Assembly: GCA_021775915.1 (NCBI GenBank)
Contig: JAJFGW010000035.1
Location: forward strand, 17,911-81,910
Direction of reading: 5' to 3'
DNA: 64,000 bases
Source of the DNA: Alphaproteobacteria bacterium
GTDB lineage: Bacteria > Pseudomonadota > Alphaproteobacteria > Micavibrionales > Micavibrionaceae
Part shown: in pieces, positions 27,315-38,500 of the stretch
Numbering within the stretch: position 1 is the stretch's first letter
How the letters are laid out: each line of letters begins with the position of its first letter
Made by a program: the position numbers and the translations under genes
Notes under the pieces: generated by a model
Told to the model about the DNA's origin: nothing
The model's input: only the letters and a program-made list of their open reading frames with translations
The model's database searches: none

Positions 27315-27962
27315 ATGTCTGGGAACACCGCACTAAAAATAAAAAAAGAGGCGCCAAGCCTTAAAATAGAAAAACAATATGACGGCGCCGTTTGCGGTGT
27401 TGATGAGGTTGGGCGTGGGCCTTTGGCCGGGCCGGTTTTGGCGTCTTGCGTTTATATCCCTAAAACTATGTATCGCCGCCGTTTCCTGCATGAAATCAAT
27501 GACAGTAAAAAACTTAACGTCAAAAAGCGCGAAGCCTTATTCTTACAAATCAGAAAGCATTGCAGCTTTGGCATTGGCATGGCCTCTCACGAAGAAGTGG
27601 ATACATTAAATATTCACCACGCAACATTACTCGCCATGCGCCGCGCGTATCTAAATTTACAGAATGATTTTGAGGTGCGTCCCGAAATGGCGCTCATAGA
27701 CGGAAAATTCACCCCAGACCTTTCATGCTCCTGCAAAGCCATCATAAAGGGCGACAGTATTTCAACCTCCATCGCCGCTGCGTCCATCATGGCTAAAGTC
27801 ACGCGCGACCGAATTATGGAGCGCCTGCATCAGGAACACCCCTATTATGGTTGGGATCATAACTCCGGCTACGGCACGCCGGAGCATTTGAACGGAATCA
27901 AGGCCCATGGCATCACGCCTTATCACCGCCAAAGCTTCGCGCCTGTAAAAAACGCGCTGTAA
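27315..27962 (+). CDS. rnhB: ribonuclease HII
   Basis: 215 aa enzyme that removes ribonucleotides from DNA. The DEDD acidic site starts in CGVDEVGRGPLAGPV (~res 27), continues in NDSKKL, and ALIDGKFTP. The ATG at 27315 is chosen over the track GTG three codons earlier; neither has a clear Shine-Dalgarno. rnhB directly upstream of ccrM is a common alphaproteobacterial arrangement. Confidence 0.94.
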   Translation: MSGNTALKIKKEAPSLKIEKQYDGAVCGVDEVGRGPLAGPVLASCVYIPKTMYRRRFLHEINDSKKLNVKKREALFLQIRKHCSFGIGMASHEEVDTLNIHHATLLAMRRAYLNLQNDFEVRPEMALIDGKFTPDLSCSCKAIIKGDSISTSIAAASIMAKVTRDRIMERLHQEHPYYGWDHNSGYGTPEHLNGIKAHGITPYHRQSFAPVKNAL

Positions 27963-27970
27963 AATCTTCG

Positions 27971-28068
27971 GACTCAATATAGACTCCTTTCTTAAGACTC
28001 AAGCACAACATATTGACTCCACACAAAGAATCGCAATTTTTTTCTTGACCGCGAATCACCTTTGACTC
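27971..28068. promoter_or_regulatory. cluster of seven GANTC (CcrM) methylation sites upstream of ccrM
   Basis: GACTC at 27971, 27982, 27996, 28015 and 28064; GAATC at 28028 and 28053. By chance less than one would be expected in 98 bp. They fill the whole rnhB-ccrM spacer and suggest that methylation of its own promoter tunes ccrM transcription, as known in principle for Caulobacter. Confidence 0.85.
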
Positions 28069-28072
28069 ATGA

Positions 28073-29209
<1,137 letters not shown>

Positions 29210-29221
29210 GCTCAAAGCTTT

Positions 29222-29587
29222 ATGGAAGAAAACTACACAAAAATTATTGTTAAAAATCTCAGGATGGATATGTCCATTGGCGTCCATGACCATGAGAAAA
29301 CCAAAGAACAGCAGGTTATTGTCACTGTTGAGGTTAACGTTGAAAGAAACCCTGATTGGGAAGCAGACTCAATTGATAACGTTCTCAACTATGAATCTAT
29401 TGTTTCTGCGATCAAAGATATAGCAAAGCGCGGACACATTGAACTCATTGAGACTTTTGTAGAACATATCGCCGCTTCTTGCCTACAAGACCCCGCTATA
29501 AAAGACGCAAGAGTCCGCGTAGAAAAGCCCGATATATTTCCCTTCATGGATTCTATCGCTGTCGAGATATTCAGAAGCAAAGGTTAA
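29222..29587 (+). CDS. folB: dihydroneopterin aldolase
   Basis: 121 aa folate-pathway enzyme. IIVKNLRMDMSIGVHDHEK at the N-terminus and VLNYESIV, LIETFVEHIA and the C-terminal VEKPDIFPFMDSIAVEI are the FolB signatures (catalytic Tyr and Lys included). It lies 12 bp behind ccrM, in the same direction, and converges with a 4-bp overlap on the next gene. Confidence 0.94.
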   Translation: MEENYTKIIVKNLRMDMSIGVHDHEKTKEQQVIVTVEVNVERNPDWEADSIDNVLNYESIVSAIKDIAKRGHIELIETFVEHIAASCLQDPAIKDARVRVEKPDIFPFMDSIAVEIFRSKG

Positions 29588-30474
29588 GGCGTTTCTCCTA
29601 CAACCTTGCCATCAGATTTTTTTCTCAGTCGGCGAAACCGCTTTTCCCTAAGGTCTTTATAATACAGGGGCTTGAGCTTTTTTTCATCCGCATAAACTTC
29701 ATACCCATCCAATCGGCCAAAAACCACGGCTCGCAACTCACCGCCACGAACGCGTAAAGTGTTTTTATATTGGGTTATACGCACCTTCAGCCTCAAAAAA
29801 GCCATGCGTTCATATTTACGCACCTGAAGTTTTAAAGGTAAATTATCGTAGGCTATTTTTGAATCTTCAAGAAAAAGATGCGCCAACTCCGGCTTCATTG
29901 GGACTTTTTCTACAACCAGAGGCCTGTTTAGAACGATAATCAAATTAGGCGGATACTCATAGATTTCGCCTTTTCTTCCACAGGTCTCCTTATAAGCCTC
30001 ATTATTCATTGCAAAGTCCAGACGTCGTAATCCGGCAATTCTACTATCTGAAGAAAGCTCAAACACTTCATTTTCAATGTCATAACGATCAAGGGAAATA
30101 GGAACAATCAACTCAAGCCTCGTGGGAAACTCGTTCATATTATTGAGAATATGTTCGCGCGTGGCTTTCCTAATTTTCTTCCACTCAAAATCATCATGAT
30201 AATTTTGGAGGTAAAGATTGCACTCATTGATCATAAGGTAAGAATCAAGCAAGTCGTCTTCCTCTATATCCAGCTTGCCTATAGCCCAATATAGTTTAGA
30301 CAGATTCTCTACATCAGGAGGGACATACTCATCCTCTATTCCTTTTATAATATTTTGAATAACGTGATGGTCCTGCTTAAGTAAAGCTTCATCATCGGCG
30401 GCATACACAGCAAAACCTGCAGTCAGCGCCGCAAACAGAAAAAGAGATATGTATAAAAAGTAACGAATATTCAT
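29584..30474 (-). CDS. hypothetical exported protein
   Basis: 296 aa, family not recognised. The N-terminal signal peptide MNIRYFLYISLFLFAALTAGFAVYA predicts export. The mature part is mixed alpha/beta, rich in charged residues, with two Cys (NECNLYLQ and ETCGRKGE) and a strongly basic C-terminus (LREKRFRRLRKKSDGK). No catalytic motif is evident. It lies 15 bp downstream of mutY in the same direction, so it may share its transcript. Confidence 0.75.
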   Translation of the reverse strand: MNIRYFLYISLFLFAALTAGFAVYAADDEALLKQDHHVIQNIIKGIEDEYVPPDVENLSKLYWAIGKLDIEEDDLLDSYLMINECNLYLQNYHDDFEWKKIRKATREHILNNMNEFPTRLELIVPISLDRYDIENEVFELSSDSRIAGLRRLDFAMNNEAYKETCGRKGEIYEYPPNLIIVLNRPLVVEKVPMKPELAHLFLEDSKIAYDNLPLKLQVRKYERMAFLRLKVRITQYKNTLRVRGGELRAVVFGRLDGYEVYADEKKLKPLYYKDLREKRFRRLRKKSDGKVVGETP

Positions 30475-30489
30475 ATAAGATGCCTAACC

Positions 30490-31569
30490 CTAAGTGTTAT
30501 TCTGAAGCATAAGTCTTACAAATTTTTTAAAAAGAGTGGGTAATCCCAGTTTTTCAAGTTCTTTTGTGTCAATCCATTGCCACTCCACACCACTAAACGA
30601 TTTTTTATCTTTTATATCAGCATGTTGCCCACTTAACTCTAAATCAAAATGCGTAAAACTATGATAAATCTTTAGAGCCTTATTTGCATTAAAGCCAGCT
30701 TTTGTAAAAACACCTTCATGTTTAAGGTCTTTTTTGTCCGCTTCCCATGTACTCGTCGGCAACCCCAACATACCTCCCAGCATACCACTTTCGGGCCTCC
30801 TCTCAAAAAGAACCTGCCCTTTTTCGTTTGAAACCCAATAAATATAGCCATACTTTTGCGGTTTATCCTTTTTGGCCCTTCTTTTTGGCAGCTCACTCTG
30901 AATATCCAGTTCGTAACCCTGACAGCCTTTCTTCAAAGGACATTGCCCGCACCCCGGTGATTTTGGCGTGCATATAGTTGCCCCCAAATCCATCATTCCC
31001 TGTGCAAAGTCACCGGGCCTGTCTATGCGCCCTTCTGACAGAGCCGCGGCGTAACGCCTTATAATAGGCTTGCTGTCCGGCAAAGGCTCTGTAATGGCAA
31101 AGTATCGGGATATGACCCGCTCTACATTACCATCCACAACAGTTGCAGGCTTATCAAAGGCAATCGACATTATCGCTGCGCTGGTATAATCACCTATGCC
31201 GGGCAGCTTTTTTAGCTCTACCTGCTCTGCCGGAAAACACCCCTTTAAATCCTGAGAGACAACTCCTGCGCATTTATACAAATTTCTGGCGCGGGCATAG
31301 TATCCAAGCCCGGCCCAGCTCTCCATAACATCGTTCTGATTAGCGGCAGCAAGCTCATGAATTGTCGGCCATTTTTCCACAAATTTCTGAAAATAGGGGA
31401 TAACTGCGGCAACAACGGTTTGCTGTAACATAATTTCAGAAAGCCACACATGGTAGGGATCGGGCGTAAGCCCCCTGCCCGCGCGCCACGGTAACGCACG
31501 CCGGTGGCCATCATACCACGACAACAAAGCCTGCCGAAAGCCATCGACATTAGCGGCAGAAATCTTCAT
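30490..31569 (-). CDS. mutY: adenine DNA glycosylase
   Basis: 359 aa base-excision enzyme that removes A opposite 8-oxoG. The HhH-GPD domain carries WLSEIMLQQTVV (catalytic Glu), LPGIGDYTSAAIMSIAFDKPATVVDGNVERV (HhH plus catalytic Asp), and the iron-sulfur cysteines CTPKSPGCGQCPLKKGC. The C-terminal NUDIX-like 8-oxoG domain follows. The ATG at 31569 has AGGG five bases upstream; the longer track ORF would run through the divergent dciA start. The mutY/dciA starts are 40 bp apart and divergent. Confidence 0.96.
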   Translation of the reverse strand: MKISAANVDGFRQALLSWYDGHRRALPWRAGRGLTPDPYHVWLSEIMLQQTVVAAVIPYFQKFVEKWPTIHELAAANQNDVMESWAGLGYYARARNLYKCAGVVSQDLKGCFPAEQVELKKLPGIGDYTSAAIMSIAFDKPATVVDGNVERVISRYFAITEPLPDSKPIIRRYAAALSEGRIDRPGDFAQGMMDLGATICTPKSPGCGQCPLKKGCQGYELDIQSELPKRRAKKDKPQKYGYIYWVSNEKGQVLFERRPESGMLGGMLGLPTSTWEADKKDLKHEGVFTKAGFNANKALKIYHSFTHFDLELSGQHADIKDKKSFSGVEWQWIDTKELEKLGLPTLFKKFVRLMLQNNT

Positions 31570-31609
31570 AATGCCCTGCGATTTCTTTTTACATTGGGGT
31601 TTAGCTGTC

Positions 31610-32095
31610 ATGTATGGCCTTAAATTGCTTTCTGAAGCGATACCAAAAGTTACCGGTAAAGTGTTCAGCCGGAAATATACCATGCTGGGGCGTCTTGTCA
31701 CGCGCTGGAACGATGTTGTCGGCGAAGAGCTGGCGAACAAGACTCAGCCTGTTAAAATCCGCTACTTCAAAAGTAAAAAGAGCAAAGAAAAACCTACCGC
31801 TTCTCTGGATATAGCCTGTTCAAGCGCAGAAGCCACCGCGCTGCACTATCAGAAAGACCTTATACTGGAACGTATCAACCAGATTTTCGGGGACAGCTGG
31901 ATCACCGCCATTCGCTTTGTACCCATAGCGGCAAACGCCGACACACTTAAAAATAGACGCCCAACACCCTCTAAACCCTTGACCTCGGAAGAAAAAGAGC
32001 ATCTATCTACAGTGCTTGAAAATATAAACGATCCCGACTTACAGGAAAAATTAGAAAGTCTTGGCACAGCAATTTTGCAAGACAAGCAATCTTGA
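31610..32095 (+). CDS. DciA-like DUF721 protein
   Basis: 161 aa. YGLKLLSEAIPKVTGKVFSRKYTMLGRLVTRWNDVVGEELA and LTPASLDIACSSAEATALHYQKDLILERIN-type sequence match the DUF721 domain. DciA members load the replicative helicase in bacteria that lack DnaC. The start MYGLKLL is chosen because the earlier track start lies inside the divergent mutY leader. The mutY-DUF721-DsbA-SMC neighbourhood is typical of alphaproteobacteria, here split by efp, an inositol monophosphatase and an OmpA-like gene. Confidence 0.82.
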   Translation: MYGLKLLSEAIPKVTGKVFSRKYTMLGRLVTRWNDVVGEELANKTQPVKIRYFKSKKSKEKPTASLDIACSSAEATALHYQKDLILERINQIFGDSWITAIRFVPIAANADTLKNRRPTPSKPLTSEEKEHLSTVLENINDPDLQEKLESLGTAILQDKQS

Positions 32096-32137
32096 ACTAT
32101 AAGTTTTCTCTAATTTATGACTTAAGGAATAACGCGC

Positions 32138-32704
32138 ATGAAAGTAACGGCAATAACATTACGAAATGGCAATGTCATCGACCGTGACGGCAGGCTTTAC
32201 GTTGTAACGAAATACGAAATCATACAGCCTGGCAAAGGAAACTCCGTTACCCAGGTGGAGATGAAAGATCTGCGCACCGGTTCAAAAGATAATATCCGCT
32301 ACCGTACGCAGGAAACAGTCGAACGCGTACGGCTTGAACAGGACGATTACCAGTTCTTATTTCTCAGCGATGGTCGTTACACTTTCATGCATAACGAAAA
32401 CTATGAACAGGTTGAGGTATCCGAAGAGATTATTGGTGAGCCAAAACAATTTCTTCAGGAAGGCATGACTGTGGTCATTGAAACGTATGAAGGTGAACCA
32501 CTGAGCTTAAAGCTGCCAGATACCGTTATCATGGAAATAACCGAGGCTGAGCCCGTTGTTAAAGGCCAAACAGCAACAACCTCTTATAAACCCGCTATTT
32601 TAGAAAATGGCGCGAAAGTTATGGTTCCTCCTCACATAGAAGCCGGAACCCGCATTGTTGTTAAAACTGAAGATTCCTCTTACGTAGAAAGGGCAAAAAG
32701 CTAA
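32138..32704 (+). CDS. efp: elongation factor P
   Basis: 188 aa, three beta-barrel (KOW/OB) domains, relieves ribosome stalling at polyproline. The tip loop IIQPGKGNS carries Lys33, the residue that is beta-lysylated in EpmA-type systems; the modification genes are not in the window. The C-terminal signature is KVMVPPHIEAGTRIVVKTED. Its stop overlaps the ATG of the next gene by one base. Confidence 0.97.
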   Translation: MKVTAITLRNGNVIDRDGRLYVVTKYEIIQPGKGNSVTQVEMKDLRTGSKDNIRYRTQETVERVRLEQDDYQFLFLSDGRYTFMHNENYEQVEVSEEIIGEPKQFLQEGMTVVIETYEGEPLSLKLPDTVIMEITEAEPVVKGQTATTSYKPAILENGAKVMVPPHIEAGTRIVVKTEDSSYVERAKS

Positions 32705-33510
32705 TGGCTTTGTCACCTAACATTAACGTCATGATAAAAGCTGCTGAAAAAGCAGGAAGATCTCTTGTTCGCGACTTCGGAGAAGTCGAGCAACTGCAAG
32801 TTTCTCGCAAGGGGCCGGGAGATTTTGTTTCTGCTGCTGACCTTCGTGCAGAAGAGATAATTTTCTATGAACTTAGCAAAGCACGGTCCGATTTTGGCTT
32901 CCTGATGGAAGAACGCGGACGGGCTGGAAACAAAGACTCAGAAAGTATTTGGATCGTTGATCCACTTGATGGCACAAGTAATTTCTTGCATGGCGTACCG
33001 CATTGGTGTATTTCCATAGGACTGGAAGAAAAAGGTGAGATCGTGGCTGGTATTGTTCATGACCCCATCAAGGATGAGACATTCCGCGCCGAAAAAGGCA
33101 ATGGTGCGTTTTTTCGCAATAAACGACTGCGGGTCTCAGGCAGAAACACAATGGACGGTGCCATGATTGCCTGCGGGCAACCGGCAGGAACAGAAAACGA
33201 TCTGTTCATTCAGGAATATGCAGCTCTTTTAGCGCAGGCTCCTGGAATACGCCGCTTTGGCGCTGCTGCCCTTGATTTGGCTTATGTTGCAGCCGGACGC
33301 CTTGAAGGTTTTTGGGAACGCGGCTTAAAACCGTGGGATATGGCAGCAGGAACCATTATCATCAGGGAAGCTGGTGGTATGATTTCAGATATAGAAGGTA
33401 AAAAGACAAACCCTGTTCATGAAGGTAATGTTCTAGCCGCCAATGCCGAAATGTATGATGAGTTAAAAAAGATTTTGAATGGCGTTAAACAGAAAAAAAA
33501 TGCAGCGTGA
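32704..33510 (+). CDS. inositol monophosphatase family protein
   Basis: 268 aa Mg-dependent phosphatase of the SuhB/IMPase family. Metal-binding motifs are MEERG (~res 68), WIVDPLDGTSNF (~res 82-93) and KPWDMAAG (~res 208). It overlaps efp by one base and the next gene by 11 bp. SuhB-type proteins can also act in rRNA transcription; the actual substrate is unknown. Confidence 0.92.
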   Translation: MALSPNINVMIKAAEKAGRSLVRDFGEVEQLQVSRKGPGDFVSAADLRAEEIIFYELSKARSDFGFLMEERGRAGNKDSESIWIVDPLDGTSNFLHGVPHWCISIGLEEKGEIVAGIVHDPIKDETFRAEKGNGAFFRNKRLRVSGRNTMDGAMIACGQPAGTENDLFIQEYAALLAQAPGIRRFGAAALDLAYVAAGRLEGFWERGLKPWDMAAGTIIIREAGGMISDIEGKKTNPVHEGNVLAANAEMYDELKKILNGVKQKKNAA

Positions 33511-34732
33511 CAAGAGCAGGTTTTATCTTGTCTTATTTGCCTTTCTGACCTTGTTTGTCAGTGCGCAAACCTATGGACAGGACGAACCTCCGGTTCAAAT
33601 TAATATGGACGTTCTAAATGCTATCAACCCTGCTGCCGGCGCGCAAAATTACTACTCCACTCCTGTCCCGGCTCCAGCAACCCCGCGAAAGCCTTCGCTG
33701 ACAAAACGTGATTTTGTTTCTTTTCCTGTCACTATTAAAGACCGCACAGAGCGGCGCGACCCCTCTTTGAAAAAAACACCGGCTTATGTAGATAAACCTG
33801 CAGAAAAGAAGCCTGCAATCAACGTCATTCTTCCTGATTTCAAGCCCGTGAAAATCGTAAAACGGAAACCTAAAGTAAAAGTTCCCGTTCCTCCCAGACG
33901 TCCGGTCGCTCTAATAAAAGAAGCGCCCCCAAGCGATTTGAGCATCGGCGGTATGATTATGCCTGCGGTTCCGCCACAAGTGGTGCAAGCCGAAACACTT
34001 AGCCCGCCAAAAACAGCCAAAGAAACAACAAAAATTGTCAGCAACGACCCTCTGACAAAACAGCTTATTGTCCCGAACAGACAGGCAATGGTCACCAGCA
34101 TAGAAGCCATAGCCGCCCTTGCCGACGCTTTAATGCCCGCGACCTCTGTTACGTCTTCTACCCCTATCCAGCAACAGCGGCGGCCACAGCGGGTTAAAAT
34201 CAGCTACGCCCCCATCCCTGCCCGTAAACCAAAAATGGCAAATAGTGTCATCGCAGAGATCGAGCAAGCAATCAGCCTGGATTCCATTGAACCGACAGCA
34301 GGAACAACCGGCATAAAGGTCGCATCTCTGGTTGATATTACAGAGGCCGCCCCGACACAGCTCTCTAAAAAAAGAATTCCGCGTAACCCGCCGGAAAATG
34401 GCTTTGAACTGGAATATATATCCCTGCCTTTCTCCCCCGGCACCACAGCGCTGGACGAAGATGTGACGGGCTCATTAAACCAGGACATTATTCCTCTCCT
34501 TAAAAACAACCCGCAATGGCGGCTACAAATTCAGGCATTTGCAGGAAAAACAGACGATAGTCTTAAAAATGCCCGCCGAACGTCCTTGTCCCGCGCTCTG
34601 TCCATACGCTCTCACCTTCTGGATCAGGGCATCGAGGCAAGGCGTATGGATGTGCGGGCTCTGGGTATGCAAACAGACCGCAACCCCGTGGATCGCGTAG
34701 ATTTTGTCTTCTTTGATCCCGCACAAAAATAA
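33500..34732 (+). CDS. OmpA-family C-terminal domain envelope protein
   Basis: 410 aa. Signal peptide QRDKSRFYLVLFAFLTLFVSAQTYG, then a long basic, proline-rich linker (e.g. KVPVPPRRP) suited to span the periplasm. The C-terminal ~100 residues form an OmpA/MotB-like peptidoglycan-binding domain, with LQIQAFAGKTDDSLKNARRTSLSRALSIRSHLLDQGI and VRALG. The ATG at 33500 is preferred over 33479 because it begins at the signal peptide. It overlaps the phosphatase gene by 11 bp. Role: probable wall-anchored structural protein. Confidence 0.8.
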   Translation: MQRDKSRFYLVLFAFLTLFVSAQTYGQDEPPVQINMDVLNAINPAAGAQNYYSTPVPAPATPRKPSLTKRDFVSFPVTIKDRTERRDPSLKKTPAYVDKPAEKKPAINVILPDFKPVKIVKRKPKVKVPVPPRRPVALIKEAPPSDLSIGGMIMPAVPPQVVQAETLSPPKTAKETTKIVSNDPLTKQLIVPNRQAMVTSIEAIAALADALMPATSVTSSTPIQQQRRPQRVKISYAPIPARKPKMANSVIAEIEQAISLDSIEPTAGTTGIKVASLVDITEAAPTQLSKKRIPRNPPENGFELEYISLPFSPGTTALDEDVTGSLNQDIIPLLKNNPQWRLQIQAFAGKTDDSLKNARRTSLSRALSIRSHLLDQGIEARRMDVRALGMQTDRNPVDRVDFVFFDPAQK

Positions 34733-34747
34733 AAAACAAGACGCGCT

Positions 34748-34756
34748 TGTGGATAA
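34748..34756 (+). promoter_or_regulatory. DnaA box (perfect TGTGGATAA)
   Basis: Exact consensus 9-mer in the spacer between the OmpA-like gene and dsbA, flanked by GCTTG and GCAAGC that could form a small hairpin with the box in its loop. Confidence 0.45.
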
Positions 34757-34784
34757 AGCAAGCCGCTAAGACCCGGTTTTATTG

Positions 34785-34803
34785 ACTTTATTTCGAATAA
34801 AGT
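34785..34803. repeat. 8-bp perfect inverted repeat upstream of the DsbA-like gene
   Basis: ACTTTATT-TCG-AATAAAGT. It is either a transcription-factor operator or a weak AU-rich terminator for the OmpA-like gene (TGATTTTTAG follows). Confidence 0.45.
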
Positions 34804-34873
34804 TGATTTTTAGAGCATAGCCCTTTACAGATATGTTCTGTCAAAATCGCAACCGTTATGGCAAGGAAAAGAC

Positions 34874-35569
34874 ATGGCCCGGCAAAAGCTCATTGGAATT
34901 ACCGCTCTCGTAGCTATCGTAGCTGTGGCAGGGGTTTATATTTTACTTTCCAGCCCCGGGCAACCTGTTGCCCAAACAATGGATGAAACAATTGAGGCTC
35001 AGGCGCCTGATACAGGCATAAACTTAGAATCCGCTCTTGCCGAACGCGCTCTGGGAAACCCGGATGCTCCTGTCACCATTGAAGAGTTCGCCTCCCTCAC
35101 CTGCGGTCACTGCGCCCGCTTCTACGAAGAAACCTTTATCCAGCTTAAAGAGGCTTACATTGACACAGGAAAAGTTCGTTTTATCTATACGGATTACCCG
35201 CTTAATGCACCCGCTTTTGACGCGGCTGTCATTGCACGCTGTTTACCGGAAGAGCGTTATTTCAAATTTATCAAATTCCTGTTTGGTTCTCAGGAAGACT
35301 GGGCCTATACAGCCGGTTACCAGAAAGCCCTCAAACAAAACGCCAAATTACTTGGGGCAACGGAAGAAGGCCTAAAATCCTGCCTGAATAATCAGGAGTT
35401 AAGACAGGGACTGGCCGCCCGCATGCAAAAAGCCTCTATAGATCATGAGATTAAAGCAACGCCCAGCTTTGTCGTGAATGGCACAGAGGTTATAAGAGGC
35501 GGGCAGAACTTTGATGCTTTTCAAAAAATAATTGGTAAGTTACTTGAGGAAAGCAAAGCAACTAAATGA
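34874..35569 (+). CDS. DsbA family thiol:disulfide protein
   Basis: 231 aa. The N-terminal anchor KLIGITALVAIVAVAGVYILL is followed by a thioredoxin-fold DsbA domain with active site CGHC (~res 76-79), the cis-proline loop KATPSFVVNG and the C-terminal helix. ALGNPDAPVTIEEFASLTCGHC is the usual family lead-in. Its stop overlaps smc by 4 bp. A DsbA-like gene in front of smc is common in alphaproteobacteria, although no functional link is known. Confidence 0.92.
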   Translation: MARQKLIGITALVAIVAVAGVYILLSSPGQPVAQTMDETIEAQAPDTGINLESALAERALGNPDAPVTIEEFASLTCGHCARFYEETFIQLKEAYIDTGKVRFIYTDYPLNAPAFDAAVIARCLPEERYFKFIKFLFGSQEDWAYTAGYQKALKQNAKLLGATEEGLKSCLNNQELRQGLAARMQKASIDHEIKATPSFVVNGTEVIRGGQNFDAFQKIIGKLLEESKATK

Positions 35570-38500
35570 TTCAATTTAGTAAATTACGTATGCAGGGATT
35601 TAAGTCCTTCGTTGAGAAGACCGAGGTCGATATTGGCCCCGGCCTAACCGGCATTGTCGGCCCTAACGGTTGTGGCAAATCGAACCTTGTTGAGGCTTTA
35701 CGCTGGTGCATGGGGGAAAGCTCAACCAAACGTATGCGCGGTGGCTCACGCAGCATGGAAGATGTTATCTTCAACGGCACGACAGAGCGCCCCGCACGTA
35801 ATATCGCTGAAGTTTCTCTACTGCTGGACAACAGCAAACGCACCGCCCCCGGGCCGTACAATAACAGCGATGAAATAGAAGTCGTGCGCAAAATTGAGCG
35901 TGACCGCGGCTCAGGCTACCGTATTAACGGCAAGACCGTCCGCGCCCGCGATGTGCAGCTTTTGTTTGCAGACGTGCTCAGCGGCGCCAATTCCCCCTAT
36001 CTTGTTTCACAAGGGCGGGTGACGCAGATTATTCAGGCAAAGCCCGTTGACCGGCGCATGATCCTCGAGGAAGCCGCAGGCATCACCGGCCTGTACGCCC
36101 GTCGCCACGAAGCCGAACTCCGGCTCCGCGCTACGGACAACAACCTCAAACGGCTGGACGACATTCTCGGCAGCATGGAAGAGCGCCTGAACAGTCTAAA
36201 GAAACAAGCGCGCCAAGCTAACCGTTACCGCAATCTCAGCGCTCAGATCAGGCAGCTTGAGATCAGCATCGCCTGCCTTGAATGGCGGACATCCCACGAA
36301 AAACTAACCACCATTGAGCGGACATTTGCTGAAGCGGAAAGTAAGGTGGCCGAGCGCCTGACGGTTGTTACGCAGCTCACCGGAACTCAAAATGTTCAGT
36401 CAAAAGACATCCCTGAGTTACGGCAAAAAGATGCTGAAATGGGCGCTGCGCTGCAAAATTACAATCTAGCGCTACAACGGCTGGAAGATGAGCAAAGCAG
36501 GATTTCACAAGCCCTTGAAGAAACAGAAGGACACCTGACGCAGCTCCACACTGACCGTGGCCATGAACAGCAAACCCTGAAAGAAAACACCCACATACTG
36601 GAACGCCTGGACGATGAAGAGAAAGTCATCCGGGGCAAGGAAGAATCTGGCGATACAGATCTTCAGGAAAAGGAAGCCGTCCGCCAAACGCTCAAAGATA
36701 CCGTCGAAAGGCAGGATTCCAGCTTAACTGTCCTGATGGAAGATACGGCAGAGACCCGCGCCCGCCGTCACAGTCTGGAACGGCAAATTGAAAAAGATGC
36801 GCAGCGCCGCGAAACAATCAAAGAAAGACTGAGCGCCCTTAAAACACAACTGGACGAGAAAAAGTCCGAAAATGGCGAGACTATCGATACCGGAAAATTA
36901 AGAACAGATATCGCCGAACAAGAAGAAGCTGTTGTTCTTGCCAATGCTGAAATTGAAAAGTTAAACAGCAAAATCGAACAGTTAAGGCAAACACAGGAAA
37001 CTGGCAGACAAAAGCACCAAGAAGAAGAAAAAGAAAAATCAAAAATAGATACTGAGATCAATACACTAGAATCTATTCTTAATTCTGATTCTCAATATGA
37101 ATTCAGGCCCGTTTTTGAAGATGTGGAAGCGGAAAAAGGATTTGAAACGGCCCTGTCCCGTGCTCTGGGTGATAGCCTGATGGGATCCACAGATGACAAT
37201 GCGCCGGTCGTTTGGGAAAACCGGGAAATAAACGCAGGAGATCTACCTGCCCTGCCCGCCGGTGTTACCGGGTTGCAGCCTCACGTTAAAGCGCCCGAGC
37301 CTTTGAAACTGGCCTTGAGCCAAATTGGTTTCGTTGAAAATGAAGATGACGGTAAAAAGCTGGCGGAACAGCTAAAACCCGGACAATCTCTGGTCTCACG
37401 CGACGGCGCTTACTGGCGCTGGGATGGGCTTTACGTCAAGACCGTCGCCTCTGACTCTCATGCGAGACAGCTCAAGCAAAAGAACAAACTCACAGAGCTT
37501 AAAAAAGCGCTGCCAGCCCTTGAGAAAACCTGCAATAGCCTGGAAGAAGAACAACAAAAAACCAACAACACTTTGGAAAAAATTCAGGAAGAGCTTCGCT
37601 CCGCGCAAACAAAAATGGCGGAGCTAGAAGCTGCTATCAAGGAAAAACAGACCGCGCTAAACCATGCCATTGAAGAACAGGCCGACCGGCAGGCTGAACT
37701 GGCCAAGCTTGAAGAAGCGCTGTCTTTAGCCGAAATCGATTTAAAAGAGCTTGAGCAAACAATCAAAGACAACGAGACAGCGCTGGAATCTTTTGACGAT
37801 AAGGCGCTTGAAGACAAACAGGAACAAATCGAAAAAACCCGCGCCGAACTTTCTGCCGAGCGTGAAAAACTACAGGACGCCATCCGCGACCTTGAAATTG
37901 CCCGTCAGGATCAAAGCCGCCGCAAAGCCCGCATTCGCGCTATTGGCGATGAGCGCGTTAATCTGCAAAACCGCTGTATCCGCGCCCGTGAGCGCCTCAA
38001 AGAATTGGATGAGCGCGAAGGACAGCTAGGACAGCGCACCGAAGAACTTCAAGGGCGGCCGGAATCTATTAAGAAAGAAAGCGAGACACTCCTTTCCAAA
38101 ATAACAGAACTGCAAAAAGAAAAAGAACAGGTTTCAGACAAACTAGCGGCTTGCGAAAACGAACTGGCCGATACAACCAAAGCCCTCAAGGAAGCGGAAG
38201 GGGCGCTCGCAGAAGTACGAGAGTCTCGCGCTCACTCGCAAGCAACCACGGAAGAACGGCAAAAGCATCTGGAAGCCAGCCGCAACCATATTAAAGAGCA
38301 TTTTGAAATGAGCCCGGAAGAGCTCATGGCTGAAGCCGCCATGGACCCGGAAAACCTGCCCGCTCTTGATGAGTTGAAAGAACAACGCGAAAAATCTGTG
38401 CGCAGCCGGGATATGATAGGCCCGGTCAATCTGCGCGCAGAACAGGAAGCCGAGGAACTGGAAAAAGAACTGGGTGGTATTTTAAACGAAAAATGTGATC

